The notes under the pieces were generated by a model. The model saw only the letters and a program-made list of their open reading frames with translations. It was not told the origin of the DNA and did no database searches. A stretch of DNA of 9,635 nt, taken from contig PLDP01000237.1 of the NCBI GenBank assembly GCA_003136795.1, positions 1 through 9,635 of the forward strand, read 5' to 3'. The DNA comes from Actinomycetota bacterium (lineage in GTDB: Bacteria > Actinomycetota > Thermoleophilia > Gaiellales > Gaiellaceae). Both the position numbers and the translations under genes were made by a program. Shown piece by piece: positions 1-5,737 of this stretch (its first letter is position 1; the number at the start of each line of letters is the position of its first letter).

Positions 1-999
1 CTTCGCTACCGCGGCGTCGACATCGAGGAGCTCGTCGGCCGGTACCCGTTCGAGAACGTGTGGGGCCTCCTCGTCGACGAGGACATCAACTCGTCGCTGC
101 CGCCGACCGAGGCGATCCACCTGCAGGACCCGAGCGGCTCCGTGCCGGCCGACCTGCAGGCGGCGCTCGCGACGCTCGGCCCCAAGTGGGACATGCAGAA
201 GCTCGTCGACATCGACGACAAGCAGGCGCGCGACGACCTCGCCCGGCTGTCATCCGCCACGCTGACGATCGTTGCCCAGGCGGCGCGCGGCAAGCAGCCG
301 GCGGTGCCCGAGTCGGAGATCGAGCAGGGCGAGAACGCCGCCGCCAGGTTCCTGATCCGCTGGCGCGGCGAAGCCGACCCGCGCGCGGTGACGGCGCTCG
401 ACACGTATTGGATCTCCGCCGCCGAGCATGGGCTCAACGCATCGACTTTCACTGCGCGCATCGCCGCCTCGACAGGCGCGGACTGCGCCGCTGCGATGTC
501 GTCCGCAGTCGGCACGCTCTCGGGCCCGCTGCACGGTGGCGCGCCGGCGCGCGTGCTCCCGATGATCGACGGCGCGGCGAAGACGGGCGACCCTGAGCGC
601 TACGTCCGCGACCTGCTCGACCGCGGCGAGCGGATCATGGGCTTCGGTCATCGCGTCTACCGCGCCTACGACCCGCGCGCGACCGTGCTCAAGCGAACCG
701 CGATGGAGCTCGGCTCCCCGCGGGTCGAGGTGGCAGCCGCGCTCGAGGAGGCGGCGCTCAAGGTGCTGCGCGAGCGCTCGCCCGACCGCCAGCTCGAGAC
801 AAACGTCGAATACTGGGCGGCGGTCGTGCTCGACATCGCGCAGATCCCGGCCGACCTGACGCCCGCCATGTTCGGCTGCGCCCGTGTCGCCGGCTGGTCG
901 GCGCACATCCTCGAGCAGAAGCGCACCGGCCGCCTGATTCGCCCCGGGGCCCGCTACATCGGCCCGCCGCCGCGCCCGGTCTCAGACGTCGCGCGGTGA
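1..999 (+). CDS. citA: Citrate synthase, CitA-like (5' truncated)
   Basis: Condenses oxaloacetate and acetyl-CoA to citrate, in the cytoplasm. The frame is open from base 1 (LRYRGVDIEEL...), so the start lies upstream; 332 residues are present and about 30-40 N-terminal residues are probably missing relative to the roughly 370-residue family. Visible motifs in order: AEHGLNASTFTAR (oxaloacetate site), GPLHGGAPARV with catalytic His at bases 532-534, GFGHRVYRAYDPRA with the second His at 649-651, and a C-terminal RPGARYIGP. The usual catalytic Asp (NVDFYSG) is Glu here (NVEYWAAVVLD, bases 808-810). From memory, the HGGAPARVLPM and NVE(Y/F)WAAVVLD signatures match the actinobacterial CitA (citrate synthase 2) branch, so the Glu may be normal for the lineage. 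The TGA stop overlaps the GTG start of the next citrate synthase by 4 bp (GTGA), implying one transcript and coupled translation. Family is certain; the isozyme name is likely. Confidence 0.93.
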   Translation, partial: LRYRGVDIEELVGRYPFENVWGLLVDEDINSSLPPTEAIHLQDPSGSVPADLQAALATLGPKWDMQKLVDIDDKQARDDLARLSSATLTIVAQAARGKQPAVPESEIEQGENAAARFLIRWRGEADPRAVTALDTYWISAAEHGLNASTFTARIAASTGADCAAAMSSAVGTLSGPLHGGAPARVLPMIDGAAKTGDPERYVRDLLDRGERIMGFGHRVYRAYDPRATVLKRTAMELGSPRVEVAAALEEAALKVLRERSPDRQLETNVEYWAAVVLDIAQIPADLTPAMFGCARVAGWSAHILEQKRTGRLIRPGARYIGPPPRPVSDVAR

Positions 1000-2123
1000 C
1001 CCAGCCCGGCACGGCGAAGAAGTCGGTCCAGCTCTCGGGGGTCGTTGTCGCCGAGTCGGCGGTCTCGTCGATCGATCCGGACGCCGGGGTGCTGATGTAC
1101 CGCGGCTACGACATCGCCGACCTCGCCGAGCACGCGACGTACGAGGAGACTGCCTATCTGTTGCTGCACGGCGACCTGCCCGATGCGGCTGCGCGGGCGA
1201 CGTTTGCGGAGGTGCTCGCTCGTCGCGAGCTGCCCGAAGCGGTCGAGCAGGCGATTGACCGGTCGGCCGCCGGCGCCGCGCCGATGGACATGCTGCGCAC
1301 CTGCGCGTCGATGCTGGCCTTCGACTCCGAATTGGCGGGCGCGACCGACCGCGCGTCGAGCCTCGCCGCCGCGACGACGCTGATCGCGAAGCTGCCGACG
1401 GCGATCGCGCGTCATCACCGTCGCCGCGAGGGGCTCGAGCCCGTCGACCCCGATCCGTCGCTCGGCTACGCGGAGAGCTTTCTCACCATGCTCACCGGCG
1501 AGGCGCCGAGCGATCGCGCGGCCCGGATCTTCGACGTCGCTGTGATCCTGCACGCCGAGCACGAGATGAACGCGTCGACTTTCACCGCGCGGGTCGTCGC
1601 CGGCACGGGCGCCGACCTGACCGCGGCCGTTACAGCGGGCATCGCCGCGCTGAGCGGTCCCCTGCACGGCGGCGCGAACGCGGCGGCGATGGCGCTCTTC
1701 GAGCAGTGGGGCTCGGCCGAGCGCACGCCCGACGCGGTGCACGGCATGTTCGAGCGCAAGGAGAAGCTCTTCGGCTTCGGCCATCCGCTCTACCGCGCCT
1801 ACGACCCGCGCGCGGCCATCCTCAAGCGGTTCTCGGAGGAGCTGTCGGCCGCAGCAGGCGAGCCGAACTGGTTCGCGATCACCGACGCGGCCGAGCGCAC
1901 CGTCTTCGAGGAGAAGGGCCTCTTCCCGAACGTCGATCTCTACTCGGCGTCGGTCTACCGGTACCTCGGGATCCCCACCGACCTGTTCACGCCGGTGTTC
2001 GCGATGAGCCGGGTCGCCGGGCAGGCGGCGCATGTGCTCGAGCAGCAGGCCGACAACCGCATCATCCGGCCGTCGGCGACGTACGTCGGCGAGCCGCCCC
2101 GCTCCTACCCCCGCAGCGGATGA
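996..2123 (+). CDS. Second citrate synthase (citrate / 2-methylcitrate synthase family)
   Basis: A complete 375-residue citrate synthase family enzyme. It probably condenses oxaloacetate with acetyl-CoA, but propionyl-CoA (2-methylcitrate synthase) cannot be excluded. N-terminal MYRGYDIADLAEHATYEE (about 34-51) is the family entry motif. HAEHEMNASTFTAR (186-199) carries the oxaloacetate-binding histidines; GPLHGGAN has H224, FGFGHPLYRAYDPRA has H263, and NVDLYSASVYRYLGIP has D314, so the catalytic His-His-Asp set is intact. The normally frequent Arg after H263 is Pro. The GTG start at 996 is chosen because it gives a family-typical N-terminus and a 4-bp overlap with the previous stop; no Shine-Dalgarno is visible, consistent with coupling. 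It ends in an ATGA overlap with the HEAT gene. No prpB/prpD-type gene is in the window to support a methylcitrate role. A 24-bp stretch around the YRAYDPRA codons (1791-1814) is identical to the upstream paralogue (658-681). Confidence 0.93.
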   Translation: MTQPGTAKKSVQLSGVVVAESAVSSIDPDAGVLMYRGYDIADLAEHATYEETAYLLLHGDLPDAAARATFAEVLARRELPEAVEQAIDRSAAGAAPMDMLRTCASMLAFDSELAGATDRASSLAAATTLIAKLPTAIARHHRRREGLEPVDPDPSLGYAESFLTMLTGEAPSDRAARIFDVAVILHAEHEMNASTFTARVVAGTGADLTAAVTAGIAALSGPLHGGANAAAMALFEQWGSAERTPDAVHGMFERKEKLFGFGHPLYRAYDPRAAILKRFSEELSAAAGEPNWFAITDAAERTVFEEKGLFPNVDLYSASVYRYLGIPTDLFTPVFAMSRVAGQAAHVLEQQADNRIIRPSATYVGEPPRSYPRSG

Positions 2124-2617
2124 CGCTCGCCGAGGCCGCAGCTCAAGCCGACGCGCTCGCCGAGGAGGGGAACGAGCGCGAGCTGGCAAAGCTGCGCGCC
2201 GAATGGGACGACCTGCTCGAGTCCTCCGCGCGCGGAGCCGACTTTCGCGACCGTGCGATCGCCTACCGCGCGATCGGACAGTTCCGGTTCCGCACCAAGA
2301 AGGAGCTGCTGCGCCGCGGGCTCGAAGACGACAGCCCGGCCGTGCGCGGCTCGGCGCTGCTCGCGCTCGAGAGGCTCTCGCGCGACCATCCGGGCGACGT
2401 CAACGACGTGCGCCCACTGCTGCACGAGCTCGTGACGCACGACGGGAACGAAGCGGTGCGGCGCCTCGCGGTCGTCGCGCTGAAGAACGGCTCGCCTCGG
2501 CCCGACACGATCCAGATTCTCGTGTCACTCGGCGACGACGACGAGCAGCCCCGCGAGTTGCGCGAGGCGGCTGCGAAGGTGGCCCAGTTCCTACGCCGTA
2601 AGGGCGCGAAGAGCTAG
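2120..2617 (+). CDS. HEAT-repeat protein, coupled to citrate synthase
   Basis: Predicted 165-residue soluble protein with no signal peptide or membrane segment. Residues 1-35 are a charged helix rich in Ala, Glu and Leu. From about residue 41 onward there are two to three helix-pair units of HEAT type: FRDRAIAYRAIGQFRFRTKK, then DDSPAVRGSALLALERLS (71-88), then GNEAVRRLAVVALKNGS (109-125), and a last helix REAAAKVAQFLRRKG. HEAT arrays are protein-binding scaffolds, so no enzymatic role is proposed. The ATG at 2120 overlaps the citrate synthase stop by 4 bp (ATGA) with no independent ribosome-binding site, so translation is probably coupled and the protein may assist or regulate those enzymes (inference only). 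The frame stays open upstream inside the citrate synthase gene, but that extension is Arg-rich antisense-like sequence and is rejected. Its stop lies 1 bp from the stop of the convergent recombinase. Fold call is fairly sure; function is unknown. Confidence 0.85.
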   Translation: MTLAEAAAQADALAEEGNERELAKLRAEWDDLLESSARGADFRDRAIAYRAIGQFRFRTKKELLRRGLEDDSPAVRGSALLALERLSRDHPGDVNDVRPLLHELVTHDGNEAVRRLAVVALKNGSPRPDTIQILVSLGDDDEQPRELREAAAKVAQFLRRKGAKS

Positions 2618-2618
2618 C

Positions 2619-3578
2619 TCAAGCGCGTTCTTTGCGAGCGTGGCCTTCATCAACAACCTGTTCCCCCGTTGATCTTTTCCGAGCGTGGGGGTGCGCTCGG
2701 TAGTACAACTCCCGACGCCGCCGGTCGGTCACTTGGGTGTAGAGCTCGGTTGTCGAGAGATCCGCATGTCCCAGCATTTCTTGAACGGATCTGAGGTCGG
2801 CGCCCCCCTCCAGCAGGTGGGTGGCGAAGGAGTGGCGCAGGAGATGCGGGTGGACGCGCTGCGGTTCGAGCCCCGCCTTCTCGGCCAGCTTGCGCAGGAT
2901 CAGGAAGGCGCCGGCCCGGGTCAGGGGGCCGCCGCGGGCGTTCAGGAAGAGCTCCGGCCGGTGGCGCGAGTCGAGGAACGGTCGCCCGCGTGAGAGGTAG
3001 CGGCGCAGCGCCTCGGCGGCGTGTCGCCCGATCGGGACGACCCGCTCCTTGCCGCCCTTGCCGATCACGCGGACGAGCCGGTCGTCGAGGTCGATGCCGG
3101 CCCGCTCGAGCCCGACCGCCTCGGAGACGCGCAGCCCGGCGCCGTAGAGCAGCTCGACGAGCGCGTGGTCGCGCAGCGAGCGCGGTTGCGTGCCGACCGC
3201 GGCCTGGATCAGCCGCTCGGCCTCGCCGGGCGAGAGCGTCTTCGGCAGCGGCTTCGTGCGGCGTGGCAGCGCGACCGCCGCGGCGGGGTTGTCGCCCCGG
3301 GCGCCCAGCAGCTGCTGGTGGCGGAAGAAGCTGCGCGCCGACGCGGTGCGACGCGCGATCGTCGAGTTCGAGAGCCCGTTCGCCCGCAGTTGGGCGACGT
3401 AGCGCTCGAGCTCTTCGAGCGTCGCGCCGCCGACCGGCTTCCCGAGGTAGGCGGCGAGCGCTGTGAGGTCGCGGCGGTAGGCGTCGACCGTGCGCGGCGA
3501 GCGCTGCGCCGTGAGCAGGGCGAGGAAGCCGTCGAGGTCGGGGTCGCGAGTCTTACGACCGGGGGTGGGAGTGGTCAT
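2619..3578 (-). CDS. xerD: Tyrosine recombinase, XerD-like
   Basis: Site-specific tyrosine recombinase, probably one half of the Xer pair that resolves chromosome dimers at dif near the terminus. The chosen product is 319 residues. It has an N-terminal SAM-like core-binding domain (about 14-95, LDGFLALLTAQRSPRTVDAYRRDL) and a C-terminal catalytic domain. All six catalytic residues are visible: R150 (GAGLRVSE), K174 (GKGGKER), H245 and R248 (HPHLLRHSF), H271 (LGHADLSTT) and nucleophile Y280 (ELYTQV), with spacing almost identical to E. coli XerD. LGHADLSTTELYTQV favours XerD over XerC. About 20 extra basic and acidic residues follow the usual AHPHA end. The ATG at 3578 is preferred over upstream in-frame starts because GAAAGG precedes it by 3 nt (a short spacing) and it matches family length. 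It overlaps the upstream recombinase by 26 bp, so the two are co-transcribed. An older-style start at 3641 would give 340 residues. Confidence 0.93.
   Translation of the reverse strand: MTTPTPGRKTRDPDLDGFLALLTAQRSPRTVDAYRRDLTALAAYLGKPVGGATLEELERYVAQLRANGLSNSTIARRTASARSFFRHQQLLGARGDNPAAAVALPRRTKPLPKTLSPGEAERLIQAAVGTQPRSLRDHALVELLYGAGLRVSEAVGLERAGIDLDDRLVRVIGKGGKERVVPIGRHAAEALRRYLSRGRPFLDSRHRPELFLNARGGPLTRAGAFLILRKLAEKAGLEPQRVHPHLLRHSFATHLLEGGADLRSVQEMLGHADLSTTELYTQVTDRRRRELYYRAHPHARKRSTGEQVVDEGHARKERA
2679..2700. terminator. Possible hairpin terminator inside the xerD 3' end
   Basis: A perfect 7-bp inverted repeat (CCGAGCG / CGCTCGG) with an 8-nt loop starts 62 bp after the HEAT gene stop. 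It could end plus-strand transcripts of the citrate synthase operon, which otherwise run antisense into the recombinases. No U-tract follows on either strand, and the sequence is also coding, so this is weak. Confidence 0.25.
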
Positions 3579-4392
3579 AGACCTTTCGCAGTCGCTTGGC
3601 ATCGACGTGGCTGTACATCTGGGTGGTCGAGAGAGAGGCATGGCCGAGCAGCTCCTGGATCGTCCGCAGGTCGGCGCCGCCTTCGAGGAGGTGCGTGGCG
3701 AATGCGTGCCGCAGCCGGTGCGGGTGGGGGACGAGGCGGCGCAACGTCGACGTGTCGAGCCGTCGGCCGCGCGTCGAGAGGAAGAGCGCGTTCTCGGTGC
3801 CGCGCGCGAGCTGGGGGCGCGATTCGCGCAGGTAGCGCGCGACGAGGCTCGCAGCCTCCTCGCCGAGCGGCACGACGCGGTCCTTGCCGCCCTTGCCGAG
3901 CCGCACGTGCACGAGCTCCTGTTCGAAGTCGACGTCGCCGAGGTCGAGCCCGACCGCCTCGGCGCTGCGGAGCCCGGCCGAGTAGATGAGCTCGACGAGC
4001 GCTTGGTTTCGCAGCGCGAGCGGCCCGTCGCCCTCGAGCGCGTCGACGATGTCCTCGACCTCGCCCTGCTTGGGCGCGTCCGGGAGCCTGCGCGGGCGTT
4101 TTGGCGCGAACGATCCGTCGGGCACCCGTTCGGGACCGAGCGCGTATCGGATCAGAGAACGGACTGCGGTCAGCTTGCGGCCGATCGTCGCCGGGGCGAG
4201 CCGCCCGCCGGGCCGGGCGCGGCCGAGCTCGGTCACCCAGTCGGCGAGCACGCGAACGTCCACATCCTCGACGGGGCTGTCCGCGCCGAACCAGCGCGCG
4301 AACTCGCGCAGATCGGCTCCGTACACGCGGCGCGTGCCGTCGCTGATGCCCGCGGCGGCGAGGAACCGCTCGGTTGCGGCCTCGAAGGTCAC
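3553..4392 (-). CDS. xerC: Tyrosine recombinase, XerC-like, with internal shortening
   Basis: Second tyrosine recombinase, 279 residues, cytoplasmic and DNA-binding. The N-terminal core-binding domain (about 1-85) is followed by the catalytic domain with R142 (AGLRSAEA), K167 (GKGGKDR), H225 and R228 (HPHRLRHAF), H251 (LGHASLSTT) and Y260 (QMYSHV). All six catalytic positions are present. The C-terminus DAKRLRKVYDHSHPRS resembles XerC (KVYD..HPR). Between LFLSTRGRRLDTSTLRRLV and PHPHRLRH it is 13 residues shorter than the adjacent paralogue, so a helix-plus-loop segment before the HxxR box is missing. The GTG start at 4392 is chosen because the frame has no earlier start in the intergenic region before the divergent gene. 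The ribosome-binding site is weak. It is first of a two-gene minus-strand operon and is transcribed divergently from the M29 peptidase. Probably chromosomal dimer resolution; a transposon or integron role is unlikely because no flanking repeats are visible. Confidence 0.92.
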   Translation of the reverse strand: MTFEAATERFLAAAGISDGTRRVYGADLREFARWFGADSPVEDVDVRVLADWVTELGRARPGGRLAPATIGRKLTAVRSLIRYALGPERVPDGSFAPKRPRRLPDAPKQGEVEDIVDALEGDGPLALRNQALVELIYSAGLRSAEAVGLDLGDVDFEQELVHVRLGKGGKDRVVPLGEEAASLVARYLRESRPQLARGTENALFLSTRGRRLDTSTLRRLVPHPHRLRHAFATHLLEGGADLRTIQELLGHASLSTTQMYSHVDAKRLRKVYDHSHPRS

Positions 4393-4430
4393 TCCGTGGT
4401 GTTCGCCGTCCGATATAGGATCGCCTGCCG
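4393..4430. promoter_or_regulatory. Divergent promoter region, xerC-like / M29 peptidase
   Basis: Only 38 bp separate two divergent start codons, so both promoters must fit here or reach into the genes. The AT-rich island GATATAGGAT (4412-4421) is the only such patch. On the plus strand TAGGAT (4416-4421) fits the TANNNT -10 pattern and would place transcription start at about 4428-4431, on or next to the peptidase ATG (leaderless). Alternatively AGGA (4417-4420) is a Shine-Dalgarno 10 nt before that ATG. On the minus strand TATATC (4417-4412) could serve as the -10 for the recombinases. No good -35 is seen for either. Confidence 0.4.
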
Positions 4431-5624
4431 ATGGACGACCGCTGGACCCGTCTTGCAGAGCTCGCCGTTCACGGCGCGAACATCCAACCCGGCCAGATCG
4501 TGATGGTCACAGGCGAGATCGGCCAGGAGGAAATGGCGCGCGCGGTGGCCGCCGCCGCCTACGACCGCGGCGCGAAGTTCGTCGACGTCGACTACTTCGA
4601 TCCGTGGATCAAGCGGGCGCGCATCGAGCATGCCGATCCAGACACGCTCGACTACGTGCCTGAGTGGTATGGCGGGCGGATGGTCGCTCACGCCGAGGAG
4701 CACGGCGGCCGCGTGACGCTCGCGGGCGTCGTCGCGCCGAACGCGCTCGACGGGCTCGACATGCGACTTGTCGGCAAGGACATGCTGCCGCGCGTCAAGG
4801 AGCTCGGCAAGATCGTCGGGGACCGGTCGACCAACTGGTGCATCGCGCCCTGTCCTCATCCCGAGTGGGCCAAGCTCGTCTACCCCGAGCTGCCCGAGGA
4901 CGAGGCGTACGAGAAGCTGTGGCACGAGCTCGAGCACGTGCTGCGCCTCGACGAGCCGGATCCGGGCAAGGCGTGGGAGGAGCGCATGGATGCTCTGAAC
5001 GAGTCGGCCAAGCGGCTGGCCGGTCATCGCTTTGACGCGATCGAGTTGCGCGGGCCGGGCACCGAGCTGACCGTCGGGATGCTGCCGACGCACACCTGGT
5101 GGGCGGCCGACTTCTCGACCGCGGACGGGCTGCGCCACTTCCCGAACCTGCCGACCGAAGAGGTCTTCACGACGCCCGACCCCTTGCGGACGGAGGGTCA
5201 CGTGGCGTCGACCAAGCCGCTCGTGCTGCGGGACGGCACGATCATCCGTGGTCTGCGCGTGCGCTTCGAAGGCGGCACGGCGGTGCAGATCGACGCCGAC
5301 GAGAACGTCGAAGCACTGCGCTCGCAGCTCGCGATCGACGAGGCCGCCTTGCGTCTCGGCGAGCTCGCACTCGTCGACCGCCACGGCCGCATCGGGCCGC
5401 TCGGCACCGTCTTCTTCAACACGCTGCTCGACGAGAACGCCGCCAGCCACATCGCCTTCGGCAGCGGCTTCCCGTTCCTGGTCGAGGCGGAAGACGTCGG
5501 CCGCGTGAACTCGGCCCCCACCCACGTCGACTTCATGATCGGCTCGCCCGAGCTCGAGGTGGACGGCGTCACCGCCGGCGGCGAGCGCTTCCCCGTGCTC
5601 CGCGGCGGCGACTGGCAGATTTAG
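4431..5624 (+). CDS. M29 family metallo-aminopeptidase (AmpS/AmpT/PepS type)
   Basis: Cytoplasmic metal-dependent exopeptidase that removes N-terminal residues from peptides. The length of 397 residues is close to the roughly 400-410 of the family. The N-terminal half (1-200) opens with LAELAVHGANIQPGQIVMV, the usual M29 start, and lacks a signal peptide. Metal-ligand motifs in the C-terminal half: NLPTEEVFTTPD with E243/E244, LGELALVD with E311, LDENAASHIAFG with H340, and THVDFMIG with H365 and D367. This is the Glu-Glu-His-His-Asp set known for AmpS/AmpT. The E311-to-H340 spacing (29) equals that in the structurally studied enzymes, while the H340-to-H365 gap (25) is slightly shorter than their 31, as far as I recall. 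The ATG at 4431 is the only reasonable start, with a weak AGGA or no leader at all. It is a single gene, closed by the hairpin that begins at its stop codon, so probably not co-regulated with the downstream citrate synthase. Confidence 0.93.
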   Translation: MDDRWTRLAELAVHGANIQPGQIVMVTGEIGQEEMARAVAAAAYDRGAKFVDVDYFDPWIKRARIEHADPDTLDYVPEWYGGRMVAHAEEHGGRVTLAGVVAPNALDGLDMRLVGKDMLPRVKELGKIVGDRSTNWCIAPCPHPEWAKLVYPELPEDEAYEKLWHELEHVLRLDEPDPGKAWEERMDALNESAKRLAGHRFDAIELRGPGTELTVGMLPTHTWWAADFSTADGLRHFPNLPTEEVFTTPDPLRTEGHVASTKPLVLRDGTIIRGLRVRFEGGTAVQIDADENVEALRSQLAIDEAALRLGELALVDRHGRIGPLGTVFFNTLLDENAASHIAFGSGFPFLVEAEDVGRVNSAPTHVDFMIGSPELEVDGVTAGGERFPVLRGGDWQI

Positions 5625-5644
5625 GAGGGCTCAAGCCCTCCTAA
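5621..5644 (+). terminator. Strong hairpin at the M29 peptidase stop codon
   Basis: A perfect 11-bp inverted repeat (TTAGGAGGGCT / AGCCCTCCTAA) with only CA between the arms, so the folded RNA has about a 9-10-bp stem with a small loop. The TAG stop is inside the left arm. There is no U-tract after it (GTAGTTCCCC), so it is an I-shaped rather than a classical intrinsic terminator, as is common in high-GC actinobacteria. Best read as the 3' end of the peptidase mRNA. Confidence 0.7.
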
Positions 5645-5662
5645 GTAGTTCCCCGTTGGAGG

Positions 5663-5715
5663 ATCGGCGCCTGCGCTGATGATGGGCGGGGGAATCGCGG
5701 CGAACCTGCGCTCAT
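5663..5715 (+). promoter_or_regulatory. gltA leader: dyad, direct repeat, possible promoter
   Basis: Between the terminator and the gltA ribosome-binding site lie two pieces of order. First, a dyad ATCGGCGC-CT-GCGCTGAT (5663-5680) with 7 of 8 positions matching. Second, an imperfect direct repeat CCTGCGCT(G/C)AT at 5670-5680 and 5705-5715, each preceded by CGGCG, 35 bp apart. A poor promoter candidate is TTGGAG (5656-5661) with GATGAT (5678-5683) at 16-bp spacing; the dyad would overlap its -10. A repressor or activator site is plausible but unproven. Confidence 0.3.
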
Positions 5716-5721
5716 CCCCTA

Positions 5722-5729
5722 GAAGGAGG
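5722..5729 (+). promoter_or_regulatory. Strong Shine-Dalgarno for gltA
   Basis: GAAGGAGG lies 8 nt before the ATG at 5738. It is by far the best ribosome-binding site in the window, fixes the gltA start, and suggests this citrate synthase is the highly translated housekeeping enzyme. Confidence 0.88.
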
Positions 5730-5737
5730 CGCGGGCC

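Noticed and set aside
658..1814. 24-bp exact repeat as a mobile or recombination repeat
   Set aside because: It encodes the conserved YRAYDPRA motif in both paralogues; shared protein constraint and codon bias explain it.
996..2123. Methylcitrate-cycle operon
   Set aside because: Neither a methylcitrate dehydratase nor a methylisocitrate lyase gene is in the window; the family alone does not fix the substrate.
954..2189. Long minus-strand open frame (411 codons) opposite the second citrate synthase
   Set aside because: Arg/Ala/Asp-rich with no recognisable motif, exactly antisense to a well-supported enzyme; typical of G/C-ending codons in GC-rich DNA.
2619..4392. Recombinases as part of an integrated mobile element
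   Set aside because: No terminal inverted or direct repeats, no tRNA attachment site, no cargo genes and no visible base-composition change; housekeeping Xer fits better.
4393..4430. A dif-type recombination site near the xer genes
   Set aside because: No 28-bp site with two 11-bp arms and an AT-rich centre was seen in this gap or elsewhere by eye.
3021..4503. Plus-strand open frames opposite the two recombinases
   Set aside because: Low-complexity antisense shadows; the minus-strand recombinases have all six catalytic residues.
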